A DNA stretch of 64,000 nt. Origin: Thermoflexibacter ruber (GTDB taxonomy: Bacteria; Bacteroidota; Bacteroidia; Cytophagales; Thermoflexibacteraceae). This document shows positions 27,411 through 36,559 of this stretch, piece after piece (the stretch's first letter is position 1; each line of letters starts with the position of its first letter). The notes below the pieces were generated by a model, which saw only the letters and a list, made by a program, of their open reading frames with translations, was not told where the DNA came from and made no database searches. Made by a program: the position numbers and the translations under genes. The DNA lies in contig NZ_FONY01000025.1 in NCBI RefSeq assembly GCF_900113045.1, positions 19,721 to 83,720 of the forward strand, in the 5' to 3' direction.

Positions 27411-28487
27411 CTATGCAATATCGACTTTCTTCGTCAAATATACGTCTTGGATAGCATTCAAGATTGCTACTCCTTCTTTCATCGGTCTTTGGAAGGCTTT
27501 TCTTCCCGAGATTAAGCCCATACCGCCTGCACGCTTGTTGATGACAGCTGTTTTTACTGCTTCTGCCAAATCAGATGCTCCAGAAGAAGCCCCCCCAGAG
27601 TTGATAAGTCCTGCCCTACCCATATAGCAGTTAGCTACTTGATAACGACAAAGGTCTATAGGGTGGTCAGAGGTCAGTTCGGTATAAATTCTTTTATCTG
27701 TTTTGCCGTAAGAAGAACCTCCCATGTTAAGTGCTGTATAGCCTCCATTATTTTCAGGAAGCTTTTGCTTGATGATGTCTGCCTCAATAGTTACGCCTAA
27801 ATGATTTGCCTGCCCTGTCAAATCCGCAGAAACGTGGTAATCTACGCCGTCTTTTTTGAAAGCAGTGTTACGAGTATAGCACCAAAGGATAGTTGCCATG
27901 CCTAATTCATGGGCTTCGTGGAAAGCCTGAGCTACTTCCACAATCTGGCGAGTAGAGTTCTCAGAACCAAAGTAAATTGTCGCTCCGATAGCTACTGCCC
28001 CCAAGTTCCAAGCCTCTCTCACTGTACCAAACATGATTTGGTCCGCTTTGTTAGGATAGCTTAATAACTCATTGTGATTTACTTTGACTACGAAAGGAAT
28101 CTTGTGTGCATATTTGCGAGCAACCATGCCCAGTACGCCGTAGGTAGTAGCTACAGCATTACAACCTCCTTCTATGGCTAATTTCACAATATTCTCGGGG
28201 TCAAAATAAGCAGGATTAGGAGCGAAAGAAGCACCTGCACTATGTTCTATGCCTTGGTCTATGGGTAAAATAGACAAATAGCCTGTATTTGCCAAGCGAC
28301 CTGTGCCAAATAATTGCCCTAAGCTCCTCAACACTTGAGGGTTGCGGTCTGTCTGCACAAATATTTGGTCAATAAATTTGGGGTTAGGAAGATGCAAATT
28401 TTCCTTAGGGATGGTAGTAGATTTGTGATTCAATAGGCTATCTGCCTCTTTGCCGAGTAATTCAGCAATTTTGTCGTAGTTTAACAT
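27411..28487 (-). CDS. fbaB: Class I fructose-bisphosphate aldolase (FbaB/DhnA type)
   Basis: The protein has 358 residues. Typical FbaB stretches are [37 protein letters not shown] and a C-terminal phosphate-binding [12 protein letters not shown]. The Schiff-base lysine lies in the barrel. It cleaves fructose 1,6-bisphosphate in glycolysis and works in reverse in gluconeogenesis. It is transcribed toward accD with a 31 bp gap; co-transcription is possible. Confidence 0.93.
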   Translation of the reverse strand: MLNYDKIAELLGKEADSLLNHKSTTIPKENLHLPNPKFIDQIFVQTDRNPQVLRSLGQLFGTGRLANTGYLSILPIDQGIEHSAGASFAPNPAYFDPENIVKLAIEGGCNAVATTYGVLGMVARKYAHKIPFVVKVNHNELLSYPNKADQIMFGTVREAWNLGAVAIGATIYFGSENSTRQIVEVAQAFHEAHELGMATILWCYTRNTAFKKDGVDYHVSADLTGQANHLGVTIEADIIKQKLPENNGGYTALNMGGSSYGKTDKRIYTELTSDHPIDLCRYQVANCYMGRAGLINSGGASSGASDLAEAVKTAVINKRAGGMGLISGRKAFQRPMKEGVAILNAIQDVYLTKKVDIA

Positions 28488-28579
28488 TTTTGTATATGAT
28501 TAGTTGAGTAATAAGTGCATCTATTTGAGCTACGCCTCATGATACATAAAAACATCACGAAGTTTATTCTTACAACTGC

Positions 28580-28587
28580 CAAAAGTA
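28580..28587 (-). promoter_or_regulatory. Candidate -7 box for fbaB
   Basis: The minus strand reads TACTTTTG, matching TAnnTTTG, about 93 bases ahead of the fbaB start. The -33 element is not clear. Confidence 0.3.
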
Positions 28588-28669
28588 GGGATATTTTAGA
28601 TAAATAGCAAAAATTGATAGCTTGTTATCATATTAAGGTAGTTTTCCAATGAAAAAAGCCTAAAAAGTT

Positions 28670-29776
28670 TTATGCTTCTACGACCTCGTTCACTACTATT
28701 TTTTGCAAAATTTTTATTACTTGCTCTCCCATAGCTTTGGTTCCTAATATTTTCTCTTTAGGAGTATTATTATCAGCAATGTCTATAGTTCGGTAGCCCT
28801 CTTTTAAGGTTTTTTCTACTGCCTCTACTACGCTCTCGGCTTCCTTTTTCATACCAAAAGAATATTCTAAAAGCAAAGCAACCGAAAGTATAGAGGCTAA
28901 AGGATTAGCGATGCCTTTGCCTGCAATATCTGGGGCAGAACCATGAATAGGCTCGTAAAATCCTGTACTATCACCAATAGAAGCAGAAGCTAACATTCCC
29001 ATAGAGCCAGCGATTTGCGAAGCCTCATCGGTGAGAATATCTCCAAAAAGATTTCCTGTAAGTATGACATCAAACATTCTTGGGTTTTTGATAAGTAGCA
29101 TAGCTGCAGAATCTATAAACTGATGATGCAGCTCAACATCAGGATATTGCATGGCTACTTCATTTACAGTTTCTCTCCAAAGACGCGACGACTCCAACAC
29201 GTTAGCTTTATCTACAGAATGAACTATCTTTCTTCTTCTTCTTGCGGCTTGAAAGGCTTTGTGAGCGATGCGTTCTACTTCATATTTAGAATAAATCATA
29301 ACATCATAAGCCGTTTTTCCTTCATCTTTACGTGCTTTTTCTCCAAAATATACATCGCCAGTTAGTTCTCTAAAAAATAGTATATCTGCTCCTTTGAGTA
29401 TTTCTGGCTTGATGCTTGAGGCATTGAGCAACTCATCAAATAATTTAATAGGACGAATATTGGTATAAAGTCCTAAGGCTTTTCTCAACCCGAGCAGTCC
29501 CTGTTCTGGACGTACTTTCAGAGAGGGGTCGTTGTCATACTTTGGGTGACCAATCGCCCCAAATAGTATAGCATCTGAGCCATGTGCTTTTCTAAGTGTT
29601 TCTTCGGGAAGTGGTGAGCCTGTAGCTTCTATGGCGGCATGACCCAATAGGGCAGTATCAAAAGCAAATGGGTGTTCGTATAGGCTACCTATCTCTTCCA
29701 ATACTCTTTTACCCCATGCTGTTACTTCATTACCGATGCCATCTCCACCAATAACAAGGATTTGGTATTGCTTCAT
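28670..29776 (-). CDS. leuB: 3-isopropylmalate dehydrogenase
   Basis: The protein has about 368 residues. I place the start at 29776 (MKQYQILVIGGDGIGNEV); the frame to 29812 adds 12 atypical residues. Signature regions are GAIGHPKYD, VRPEQGLLGLRKALGLYTNIRP, YSKYEVERI, DKANVLESSRLW, DSAAMLL, GNLFGDILTDEAS and the NAD-binding HGSAPDIAGKGIANP. It oxidises and decarboxylates 3-isopropylmalate in leucine synthesis. leuD lies 170 bp upstream; leuC and leuA are not in the window. Confidence 0.95.
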   Translation of the reverse strand: MKQYQILVIGGDGIGNEVTAWGKRVLEEIGSLYEHPFAFDTALLGHAAIEATGSPLPEETLRKAHGSDAILFGAIGHPKYDNDPSLKVRPEQGLLGLRKALGLYTNIRPIKLFDELLNASSIKPEILKGADILFFRELTGDVYFGEKARKDEGKTAYDVMIYSKYEVERIAHKAFQAARRRRKIVHSVDKANVLESSRLWRETVNEVAMQYPDVELHHQFIDSAAMLLIKNPRMFDVILTGNLFGDILTDEASQIAGSMGMLASASIGDSTGFYEPIHGSAPDIAGKGIANPLASILSVALLLEYSFGMKKEAESVVEAVEKTLKEGYRTIDIADNNTPKEKILGTKAMGEQVIKILQKIVVNEVVEA

Positions 29777-29947
29777 TGACTTAGTATGTTTGGTATTAAC
29801 TATTTCTATCACACATTTTTGCCTTACAAAGCTTGGAAGATGCTCTATAAGGTTTATTATGTTATGACAAATAACTATGCGTAAAATTAATGACTAATAG
29901 TCTAAAAACTAAACAATCAGTCAAAAAACTTTACGATGTTTTACTGT

Positions 29948-30550
29948 TCAGGCAAACTGTTCTCTTTTTGATTCGTAGAGTTCAATTTTGTCTTTTAAGG
30001 AAAGTACAAAATCGATGTCATCATACCCGTTAAGCAAGCATACTTTCTTATACGGATTAATTTCAAAATTTTCAGATACATCTAAGTCAATAATTCTGAT
30101 GAACTGATTTTCTAAGTCCACTTCTACTTTAGTTTTAGGGTCTTTTTCTATGGCATCAAAGAGTTTTGCCAAAAACTGCTCGGAAACCTGCACCACTAAA
30201 AGCCCATTGTTGAGGGAGTTATTTTTAAAAATATCTGCAAAAAAAGAAGAAACTACCACCCTGAAGCCATAGTCGTAGATAGCCCAAGCGGCGTGTTCGC
30301 GGCTCGAACCCGAGCCAAAATTTTTTCCTGTTACTAAGATTTCACCAGAGTAACGAGCATCATTAAGCGGGAAATCGGGCTTTGGGTTTCCTTGAGCGTC
30401 TTTTTTCCAGTCAGCAAAAAGGTTTTGACCGAAGCCTTCTCTGGTAGTAGCTTTCAAGAAGCGAGCAGGAATAATTTGGTCGGTATCCACATTCTCTATA
30501 TTGATAGGTACACAAGTGGAAATCAGGTGTTTAAACTTTGGTTTTTCCAT
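29948..30550 (-). CDS. leuD: 3-isopropylmalate dehydratase small subunit
   Basis: The protein has 200 residues, the standard size. Motifs are [14 protein letters not shown] near the N-terminus, [16 protein letters not shown], and [17 protein letters not shown]. Together with LeuC (Fe-S subunit, not in the window) it isomerises 2- to 3-isopropylmalate. The order leuD-leuB without leuC in between is noteworthy. Confidence 0.95.
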   Translation of the reverse strand: MEKPKFKHLISTCVPINIENVDTDQIIPARFLKATTREGFGQNLFADWKKDAQGNPKPDFPLNDARYSGEILVTGKNFGSGSSREHAAWAIYDYGFRVVVSSFFADIFKNNSLNNGLLVVQVSEQFLAKLFDAIEKDPKTKVEVDLENQFIRIIDLDVSENFEINPYKKVCLLNGYDDIDFVLSLKDKIELYESKREQFA

Positions 30551-30598
30551 ATATTATATGATTATCGAATCTAAAATACTGATTAAGTTTGAATGCTT

Positions 30599-31210
30599 TT
30601 ACTTCACTTCAAAATCTAAAAACTTTTTATCCTCAATAAATCCTTCTAATCTATCGCCGATTTTTATAGCACTTACTCCCGCGGGTGTGCCTGTAAAAAT
30701 AATATCTCCTTTTTTCAAAGTAAAAAAACGAGAGATATAGGCAATAATAGTGTCGAAGTCATAAAGCATCAGACTGGTATTTCCTTTTTGGCGGAGTTCG
30801 CCATTGACCAGTAAATGAAAATTAAGATTTTTTATGTCGGGATAATCGGTTTTAGGAACGAAATCGGAAATAGGAGCAGAACCGTTAAAAGCCTTAGCTA
30901 TTTCCCAAGGCAGCCCTTTAGTTTTCTGCTTTGCCTGCAAATCTCTGGCAGTAAAGTCTATGCCTAAGCCTATTTCCTCATAGTATTTATGGGCAAACTT
31001 AGCCTCTATGTTTTTCCCTTCCTTACTGATTTTCAGCAGAATCTCTACTTCATGGTGAATATCTTTAGAAAAATCGGGGTGGTAAAAAGGAGCATTGTCC
31101 TTCAGCACTGCCGTGTCAGGTTTGCAGAAGACCACAGGGTCTTCTGGCTTTTCATTTTTTAGCTCCTCAATATGAGCCACATAATTTCTTCCAATAGCTA
31201 TAATCTTCAT
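30599..31210 (-). CDS. Fumarylacetoacetate hydrolase-family protein
   Basis: The protein has 203 residues, a minimal FAHD1-like length. Signature: IAIGRNYVAH, the metal-binding segment HHEVEILLKI, GLGIDFTARDLQ, and GDIIFTGTPAGV near the end. The family includes acylpyruvases and oxaloacetate decarboxylases. The exact substrate is undetermined. It lies between leuD and an outer-membrane efflux gene; there is no clear pathway link. Confidence 0.88.
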   Translation of the reverse strand: MKIIAIGRNYVAHIEELKNEKPEDPVVFCKPDTAVLKDNAPFYHPDFSKDIHHEVEILLKISKEGKNIEAKFAHKYYEEIGLGIDFTARDLQAKQKTKGLPWEIAKAFNGSAPISDFVPKTDYPDIKNLNFHLLVNGELRQKGNTSLMLYDFDTIIAYISRFFTLKKGDIIFTGTPAGVSAIKIGDRLEGFIEDKKFLDFEVK

Positions 31211-31235
31211 CTTTACTAAAACTTAAAATTAGTTA

Positions 31236-32585
31236 TTATCTTTCTGCAATGATACCTCCCGTCAGGCGAAGGAGTGTAGTATTGGCATCTATAAAGTTAA
31301 AAATTGCTTGCTGTTCGCTGAAGGCAATATTTAGATAGTTTTGCTGTAATATTCTGTAATCAAAGGAGTTGATGGAGCCATTACGAAATTTTTCCTCTGC
31401 TAATCGCAAGTTAGTCTGTGCCGCATTTTTATTTTCTACGGCTATTTGTACTTGCTGTTTTCTAAGGTTATACAGGTCGTAGTTGTTAGCTAAGTCCCTG
31501 CGAAGCTGATTTTTAAGGTTTTCTATTCTGACCTCACCTATTTTCTCTGCAGCCTTAGCGGTCTGCAAAGCCCTTTGGATAATTCCACCGTTATAGAGTG
31601 GCACGGAAAAAGTAATATTTGCAAAAATATTGGTCGTTCTGGCGGTATTATTCTCGCGAGTAGCCCCACCAGGAAAAATGGCATTGCTCAAATCTTGACG
31701 GTTCACATTATAGCTGCCGTTTACACTAAAGCCTACTCTGGGCATAAAGTCGCCTCTGCGAAGTGCGACATCATTTTTCAAAATTTCTTGGGTAATACGT
31801 AAAGTTTGAAGGTTGGCATTGCTGGCAAACATTTTTTCCTCTAAGTCTTTCAAATTATAGCTTACATTGTTAAAAACTAGCCTGTCAGTAAGTTCGTAGG
31901 TTTTCTCTACTTCTGTTTCTCCTAAAAGCACATTCAAATCTCGCAGTGTATTTCTGTAAATAAGTTGCTGATTAATATAGGCAGAGGAGTCCGTCAGGTA
32001 GTTGCTCCTTTCTAAGAGTACATCAGCGGTTACTGCATTACCAACTTCTTTTTTGAACAGAACGTACTCATAAGTATCTCTGGACAAATCCATGCCTTGT
32101 TTTAAAATATTAATCAGTTCACTTGCCAAGACTGCACTGTAGTAGGTTCTGATGATATTTTGCACGGTATTTTCTATCACAATGCGAGCATTGCCCTCTG
32201 ATTGAGCTTCTAAGTTTTCTAAGCGTTTTTTGTTGATAGTGATAGCAAAGCCATCAAAGATAGTCCAGTCCAAAGCCACCGATGGAACGATGTTATTGTT
32301 GATGACTGTTCCTTGTAAGAAGGAAGCAGGATTCACCACGTTGTTATATACGTTGCCTTGTGTAGCGTTGAGCGTAATAGTGGGATATTTTCCTGCCTGC
32401 CCCCAATCATTATTAATATTGGCAATTTCTATATTCTTTTTTTCTATTTGAATATCAAAGTTTTGGGCTAAGCCTTTTTGAATAGCCTCTAAAAGGGACA
32501 GTTTCTGCTGGGCAAGAACTTGGTGGCTGAATAAAACATAAGTAGTAAAGACAAAAAAAATCCGTTTTGTAAAAGTTGGTTTCAT
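31236..32585 (-). CDS. TolC-family outer membrane protein
   Basis: The protein has 449 residues, a signal peptide (IFFVFTTYVLFSHQVLAQQ) and two homologous halves of coiled-coil helices with beta strands, typical of the outer-membrane efflux (OEP) fold: ALQTAKAAEKIGEVRIENLKNQ, and AAQTNLRLAEEKFRNGSINSFDYR near the end. It would form the trimeric exit duct of a tripartite efflux or secretion system. No adaptor or pump gene is adjacent. Confidence 0.88.
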   Translation of the reverse strand: MKPTFTKRIFFVFTTYVLFSHQVLAQQKLSLLEAIQKGLAQNFDIQIEKKNIEIANINNDWGQAGKYPTITLNATQGNVYNNVVNPASFLQGTVINNNIVPSVALDWTIFDGFAITINKKRLENLEAQSEGNARIVIENTVQNIIRTYYSAVLASELINILKQGMDLSRDTYEYVLFKKEVGNAVTADVLLERSNYLTDSSAYINQQLIYRNTLRDLNVLLGETEVEKTYELTDRLVFNNVSYNLKDLEEKMFASNANLQTLRITQEILKNDVALRRGDFMPRVGFSVNGSYNVNRQDLSNAIFPGGATRENNTARTTNIFANITFSVPLYNGGIIQRALQTAKAAEKIGEVRIENLKNQLRRDLANNYDLYNLRKQQVQIAVENKNAAQTNLRLAEEKFRNGSINSFDYRILQQNYLNIAFSEQQAIFNFIDANTTLLRLTGGIIAER

Positions 32586-32744
32586 CAGAAAAGCAGTTTA
32601 AAGAAAATCTTTTTTTAAATTAGAAAAAGTGAGTTCAAGAGGTTGAGTATGCTTTGAGAATGAATGCAAAATTAAATAAAAATTCGACAAAGCGATTTCT
32701 TTGCAAAGTTTTGTAACACAAGTTCTAACAAATGAATTGATAGC

Positions 32745-34058
32745 TTACAACACTACTTCGCCAAACAAGTCAAACTCCTCAGCATCAGTAATTCTCACCT
32801 GAGCAAAATCACCTAATCTCACATAGTTGCTTTTTGCATCTACCAAAACTTCATTGTCGACTTCTGGAGAGTCAAACTCCGTTCTGCCTATAAAATGATT
32901 CCCTTCTTTTCTGTCAAATAAAACTTTGAAGGTTTTACCTATTTTTTCTTGGTTCAGTTGAGTGGAAATTTCTTGCTGAACCTCCATAATTTCTGAGGCT
33001 CTTTCTTCTTTGATTTCCTCGGGTACATCGTCTATCATAGTGAAGGAATGAGTATTGTCTTCGTGTGAATAAGGGAATACACCCAATCGGTCAAAACGCA
33101 TTTTCTCTACAAATTGGAGCATCTCGGCATGGTCTTGCTCAGTTTCTTGGGGGTGCCCTGCAATGAGGGTAGTTCTAAGGGCAATATTAGGTACTTTTTG
33201 ACGGATAGTAGCTATAAGTTCTTCGGTTTTCTCCCTTGTAATGCCCCTACGCATGACTTTGAGCATTTTGGTAGAACCGTGTTGCAAAGGCATATCTAAG
33301 TATTTGCAAATATTTTCTCTCTCAGCCATTATGTCCAGTATCTCCAAAGGAAAGCCCGAGGGATAAGCATATTGCAGGCGAATCCAATCGATGCCTTGTA
33401 CGTCAGAAAGGCGTTTGAGCAAATCAGCTAACGCTCGTTCTTTATACAAATCTAAGCCATAGTAGGTCAAATCTTGGGCTATCAAAATCAGCTCTTTTAC
33501 TCCATTTTTTGCTAAATTACTCGCTTCTAACACCAAGTCTTCTATAGATTTAGAAATGTGCTTGCCTCGCATCAAAGGAATCGCACAAAAGGAGCAAGGT
33601 CTATCACAACCTTCGGAGATTTTCAAATAAGCATAATGTTTTGAGGTAGTTATTACTCTTTCGCCAAGCAGTTCATGTTTATAATCTGCCTTAAATTTTT
33701 TGAGTAAAGCTGGTAGCTCTCGCGTACCAAAATAGGCATCTACTATGGGAATTTCCTTTTGCAAATCCTCTTTATATCTTTCTGATAAGCAGCCTACTAC
33801 GTATAGTTTATCTATTTTCCCTTCTTCTTTGGCATCAGCAAATCGCAAAATAGTGTCGATAGATTCTTGTTTAGCACGCTCTATAAATCCGCAAGTATTA
33901 ACAATGATGATGTTGGCATCATCTTTTTGAGATTCGTGTGTAGCATTTAAGTTATTCCCTTTGAGTTGGGTAAGCATGACTTCAGAGTCGACTACATTTT
34001 TGGAGCAACCCAGCGTAATGATATTGATTTTATCCTTTTTATATGACTTTGTTTTCAC
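32745..34058 (-). CDS. rimO: Ribosomal protein S12 methylthiotransferase
   Basis: The protein has 437 residues. The N-terminal UPF0004 domain has LGCSKNVVDSE and NTCGFIERAKQES. The radical SAM cluster motif is CDRPCSFC with the CAIP context. A C-terminal TRAM domain ends FGEVVL. The GCSKN and PSG signatures favour RimO over MiaB. It adds a methylthio group to an Asp of ribosomal protein S12. Confidence 0.95.
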   Translation of the reverse strand: MKTKSYKKDKINIITLGCSKNVVDSEVMLTQLKGNNLNATHESQKDDANIIIVNTCGFIERAKQESIDTILRFADAKEEGKIDKLYVVGCLSERYKEDLQKEIPIVDAYFGTRELPALLKKFKADYKHELLGERVITTSKHYAYLKISEGCDRPCSFCAIPLMRGKHISKSIEDLVLEASNLAKNGVKELILIAQDLTYYGLDLYKERALADLLKRLSDVQGIDWIRLQYAYPSGFPLEILDIMAERENICKYLDMPLQHGSTKMLKVMRRGITREKTEELIATIRQKVPNIALRTTLIAGHPQETEQDHAEMLQFVEKMRFDRLGVFPYSHEDNTHSFTMIDDVPEEIKEERASEIMEVQQEISTQLNQEKIGKTFKVLFDRKEGNHFIGRTEFDSPEVDNEVLVDAKSNYVRLGDFAQVRITDAEEFDLFGEVVL

Positions 34059-34083
34059 AAGCTTCTTCCTGATTTTGAGGGTG

Positions 34084-34091
34084 CAAAGATA
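34084..34091 (-). promoter_or_regulatory. Candidate -7 box for rimO
   Basis: The minus strand reads TATCTTTG, a full TAnnTTTG match, 26 bases ahead of the rimO ATG, giving a short leader. Confidence 0.45.
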
Positions 34092-34214
34092 AAGAAAAAA
34101 TTTCTTTCATGGGGTAAGTGCTGACTTAGCTTATAAAAAATCAGACCGACAAGTAAAATAAAGGTGATTTTTTGCATATTTGAAAAATTAATGTAACAAA
34201 TTTTTCATATTAAT

Positions 34215-34988
34215 ATGCTATTAGCAATAGATATAGGCAACTCTAACATCGTATTTGGGGTATATAAAGATAATATATGGCAAAACACATGGAGAGTAAT
34301 TACTTCTATACAAAAAAATGCTGTAGATTATGAAGTTATTTTAAGGAATTATTTTTTAGAAGCAGGGCTAAAAATCAGCGAAATCCACCAAGTAGTGCTA
34401 AGTAGTGTAGTCCCCCCTTTGACAGAGGCACTTAGGCAAACAGTGATTCATTTCTGTGACCAAGAGCCTATTTTAGTTAATGCAGAGGTTTATCCTGCCT
34501 TGAAAATAGGGATTAACAATCCCCATGAGATAGGGGCAGACTTAGTTGCTAATGCGATTGCGGCAGTGCATAGATTTCCCAACAATCACTGTATAGTAGT
34601 TGATTTTGGTACAGCCTTGACTTTTACTACTGTTTCCAAGCATCGGGAAATTTTAGGAGTTGCTATTACTCTTGGTTTGCAAACTGCGGTACGTGCTTTA
34701 TCACAAAATACAGCCAAACTGCCAGAAGTTCCTTTGGAGTTACCTCATTCTCCTATTGGCAAGAACACTACTCATGCTATCCAAGCAGGTGTACTGTTGG
34801 GCTATGTAGGGGCTGTCCCTTTTATTCTTCAACAAATTGAAAATGAATTGGGTGAGAAGTGCAAAGTTATTGCTACAGGGGGGCTGTCCTCCGTTCTTAC
34901 GCCTTTACAAAATTGTTTTGACCAAATAGACATGCTCTTAACCTTAGATGGGCTAAGAATCATTGGTGAAAGCGTAAACAGAAAATAA
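34215..34988 (+). CDS. coaX: Type III pantothenate kinase
   Basis: The protein has 257 residues. It phosphorylates pantothenate, the first step of coenzyme A synthesis. The acetate/sugar kinase fold is recognised by LLAIDIGNSNIVFG at the N-terminus, SSVVPPL, GADLVANAIAA, VVDFGTALTFTTV (monovalent-cation and ATP site), and VIATGGLSSVL. Confidence 0.95.
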   Translation: MLLAIDIGNSNIVFGVYKDNIWQNTWRVITSIQKNAVDYEVILRNYFLEAGLKISEIHQVVLSSVVPPLTEALRQTVIHFCDQEPILVNAEVYPALKIGINNPHEIGADLVANAIAAVHRFPNNHCIVVDFGTALTFTTVSKHREILGVAITLGLQTAVRALSQNTAKLPEVPLELPHSPIGKNTTHAIQAGVLLGYVGAVPFILQQIENELGEKCKVIATGGLSSVLTPLQNCFDQIDMLLTLDGLRIIGESVNRK

Positions 34989-35305
34989 ATTAAAACTACC
35001 CAAGTCTAAGCAATTAAAAATTCTGCAAAATCACTCATTAAAAGCAACCTTCTTTTCTCTTTTCACATCTTTAGCTAAACGCATGAAAAAGTAATGTTTT
35101 TTTACTGTGTTAAGTTCGTACAACTAATTGTTCATTATTGAACACAGTTTAACATTTTTTAATGTATAAATAATTGTAAATCAAATTTTTAACTTTATTG
35201 GTATCGTAATTGAAACGAGGGGATACATCGTCAAATTAATTTATATTTTTTTAAAATTCTGAAAACTGTAAAAAGGAAAATTTAAACTTTTAATTAATTT
35301 CTGCA
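34989..35305. other. Intergenic region with an ACTGTGTT/AACACAGT inverted repeat
   Basis: 317 bp of AT-rich DNA between coaX and the ABC-transporter gene. It contains 8-base arms ACTGTGTT (35104-35111) and AACACAGT (35140-35147) separated by 28 bases, which could be an operator or a hairpin in the leader. No coding frame or certain promoter is seen. Confidence 0.4.
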
Positions 35306-35971
35306 ATGGTAGTACTGCAAAATATACACAAATACTACGAGGTAGGAGCGAACAAACTTCACGTTCTCAAAGGATTGGATATGACCATAGAACAAGGCGA
35401 ATTGGTTTCTATTATGGGTTCTTCAGGCTCAGGGAAGTCGACTTTGCTCAATATTCTGGGGATTTTAGATGATTACGATTCAGGGACTTACCTACTGAAT
35501 AATACCCCAATGAAGCAACTTTCACAAACCAAAGCGGCATACTATCGCAACCAATTCATCGGCTTTGTCTTCCAATCGTTCAATTTGCTTTCCTTCAAAA
35601 ATGCGATGGAAAATGTAGCTTTACCGCTTTATTATCAGAAAGTTCCAAGAAAACAGCGCAACAAAATTGCCTTAGAATACTTAGACAGGGTCGGGCTAAA
35701 AGAGTGGGCAGAACACTCCCCTAATGAGATGTCAGGTGGGCAGCGTCAGAGGGTTGCGATTGCCAGAGCCTTGATTTCCAAGCCCAAAGTAATTTTAGCA
35801 GATGAGCCTACAGGTGCTTTGGATACTAAAACTTCTGAGGAGGTCATGGAAATTTTCAAAGAGGTAAACCGAGAGGAAGGAATAACGGTCATTATCGTTA
35901 CTCACGAAAACGATGTTGCTAAGCAAACCCAAAGGATTATCAAGCTCAAAGATGGGAATATTATAAGTTAA
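35306..35971 (+). CDS. MacB-type ABC transporter ATP-binding protein
   Basis: The protein has 221 residues. Walker A is GSSGSGKST, the Q-loop lies in FVFQSFNLL, the signature is MSGGQRQRVAIARAL, Walker B is VILADEPTGALD and the H-loop is VTHE. These assign it to the MacB/LolD branch, which powers mechanotransmission rather than direct membrane transport. The two permeases at 36560 and 37887 are its partners. A four-helix-bundle gene interrupts the cluster. Confidence 0.95.
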   Translation: MVVLQNIHKYYEVGANKLHVLKGLDMTIEQGELVSIMGSSGSGKSTLLNILGILDDYDSGTYLLNNTPMKQLSQTKAAYYRNQFIGFVFQSFNLLSFKNAMENVALPLYYQKVPRKQRNKIALEYLDRVGLKEWAEHSPNEMSGGQRQRVAIARALISKPKVILADEPTGALDTKTSEEVMEIFKEVNREEGITVIIVTHENDVAKQTQRIIKLKDGNIIS

Positions 35972-36065
35972 TTACTAATGAGTAATGGCTAATTACTAAA
36001 ATTGATTTATTAATTTCCATATACAATAATTTGTCATTAGCAATTGATAATTAGTAATTAAAAAC

Positions 36066-36449
36066 ATGAAAAACAATGTGATTTTGGATAGAAGTTTTGC
36101 TTTTGCATTAAGAATATTAAAACTACACAAGTATATGATTGATAATGGAGTAAATTATAATATTGCCAATCAAGTTTTAAAAAGTGGGACATCTATCGGA
36201 GCGAATGCAGAAGAAGCAGTAGGCGGACTAACTTCCAAAGATTTTTTATTTAAAATGACCATTGCTTATAAAGAGGCAAGAGAAACACATTATTGGCTGA
36301 GATTATTGAGAGATGGAGAAATTTTAGAAGAAAAATTAGCCAATTCGTTAATTAATGACTGTGAGGAAATCTTGAAAATTATTACTTCTATTCAAAAGAC
36401 AGTCAAAGAAAAACTTGACAGAGAAAACAAAAAAGATGATGAAGTTTAA
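36066..36449 (+). CDS. Four-helix-bundle protein (23S rRNA-intervening-sequence type)
   Basis: The protein has 127 residues, all helical. The pattern FAFALRILKLHKYM, QVLKSGTSIGANAEEA, DFLFKMTIAYKEARETHYWLRLL is diagnostic for the S23/IVP family, first found inside rRNA intervening sequences but widespread as solitary genes. The molecular role is unknown. It sits between the ABC ATPase and its permeases, flanked on both sides by AT-rich TTAGTAATTA-type repeats, so it looks like an insertion into the operon. Confidence 0.9.
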   Translation: MKNNVILDRSFAFALRILKLHKYMIDNGVNYNIANQVLKSGTSIGANAEEAVGGLTSKDFLFKMTIAYKEARETHYWLRLLRDGEILEEKLANSLINDCEEILKIITSIQKTVKEKLDRENKKDDEV

Positions 36450-36483
36450 TTACTTATTGATAATCTGATAATTACACTGTATT

Positions 36484-36540
36484 TTACATATAGTCATTAG
36501 TAATTAAAAATTAGTTGTTACATATAGTCATTAGTAATTA
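36484..36540. repeat. Direct AT-rich repeats after the four-helix-bundle gene
   Basis: A 23 bp unit (containing AGTCATTAGTAATTA) occurs exactly at 36484-36506 and 36518-36540, and a partial unit follows up to the next start codon. Related TTAGTCATTA/CATTAGTAATTA units lie before the four-helix gene (about 35975-36060) and between the two permease genes (about 37850-37882). Confidence 0.75.
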
Positions 36541-36559
36541 ACCATTAGTAATTAAAAAA

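Noticed and set aside
36484..36540. AT-rich direct repeats as a CRISPR array
   Set aside because: Only two exact units with an 11-base spacer and no variable spacers of equal length; no cas genes nearby.
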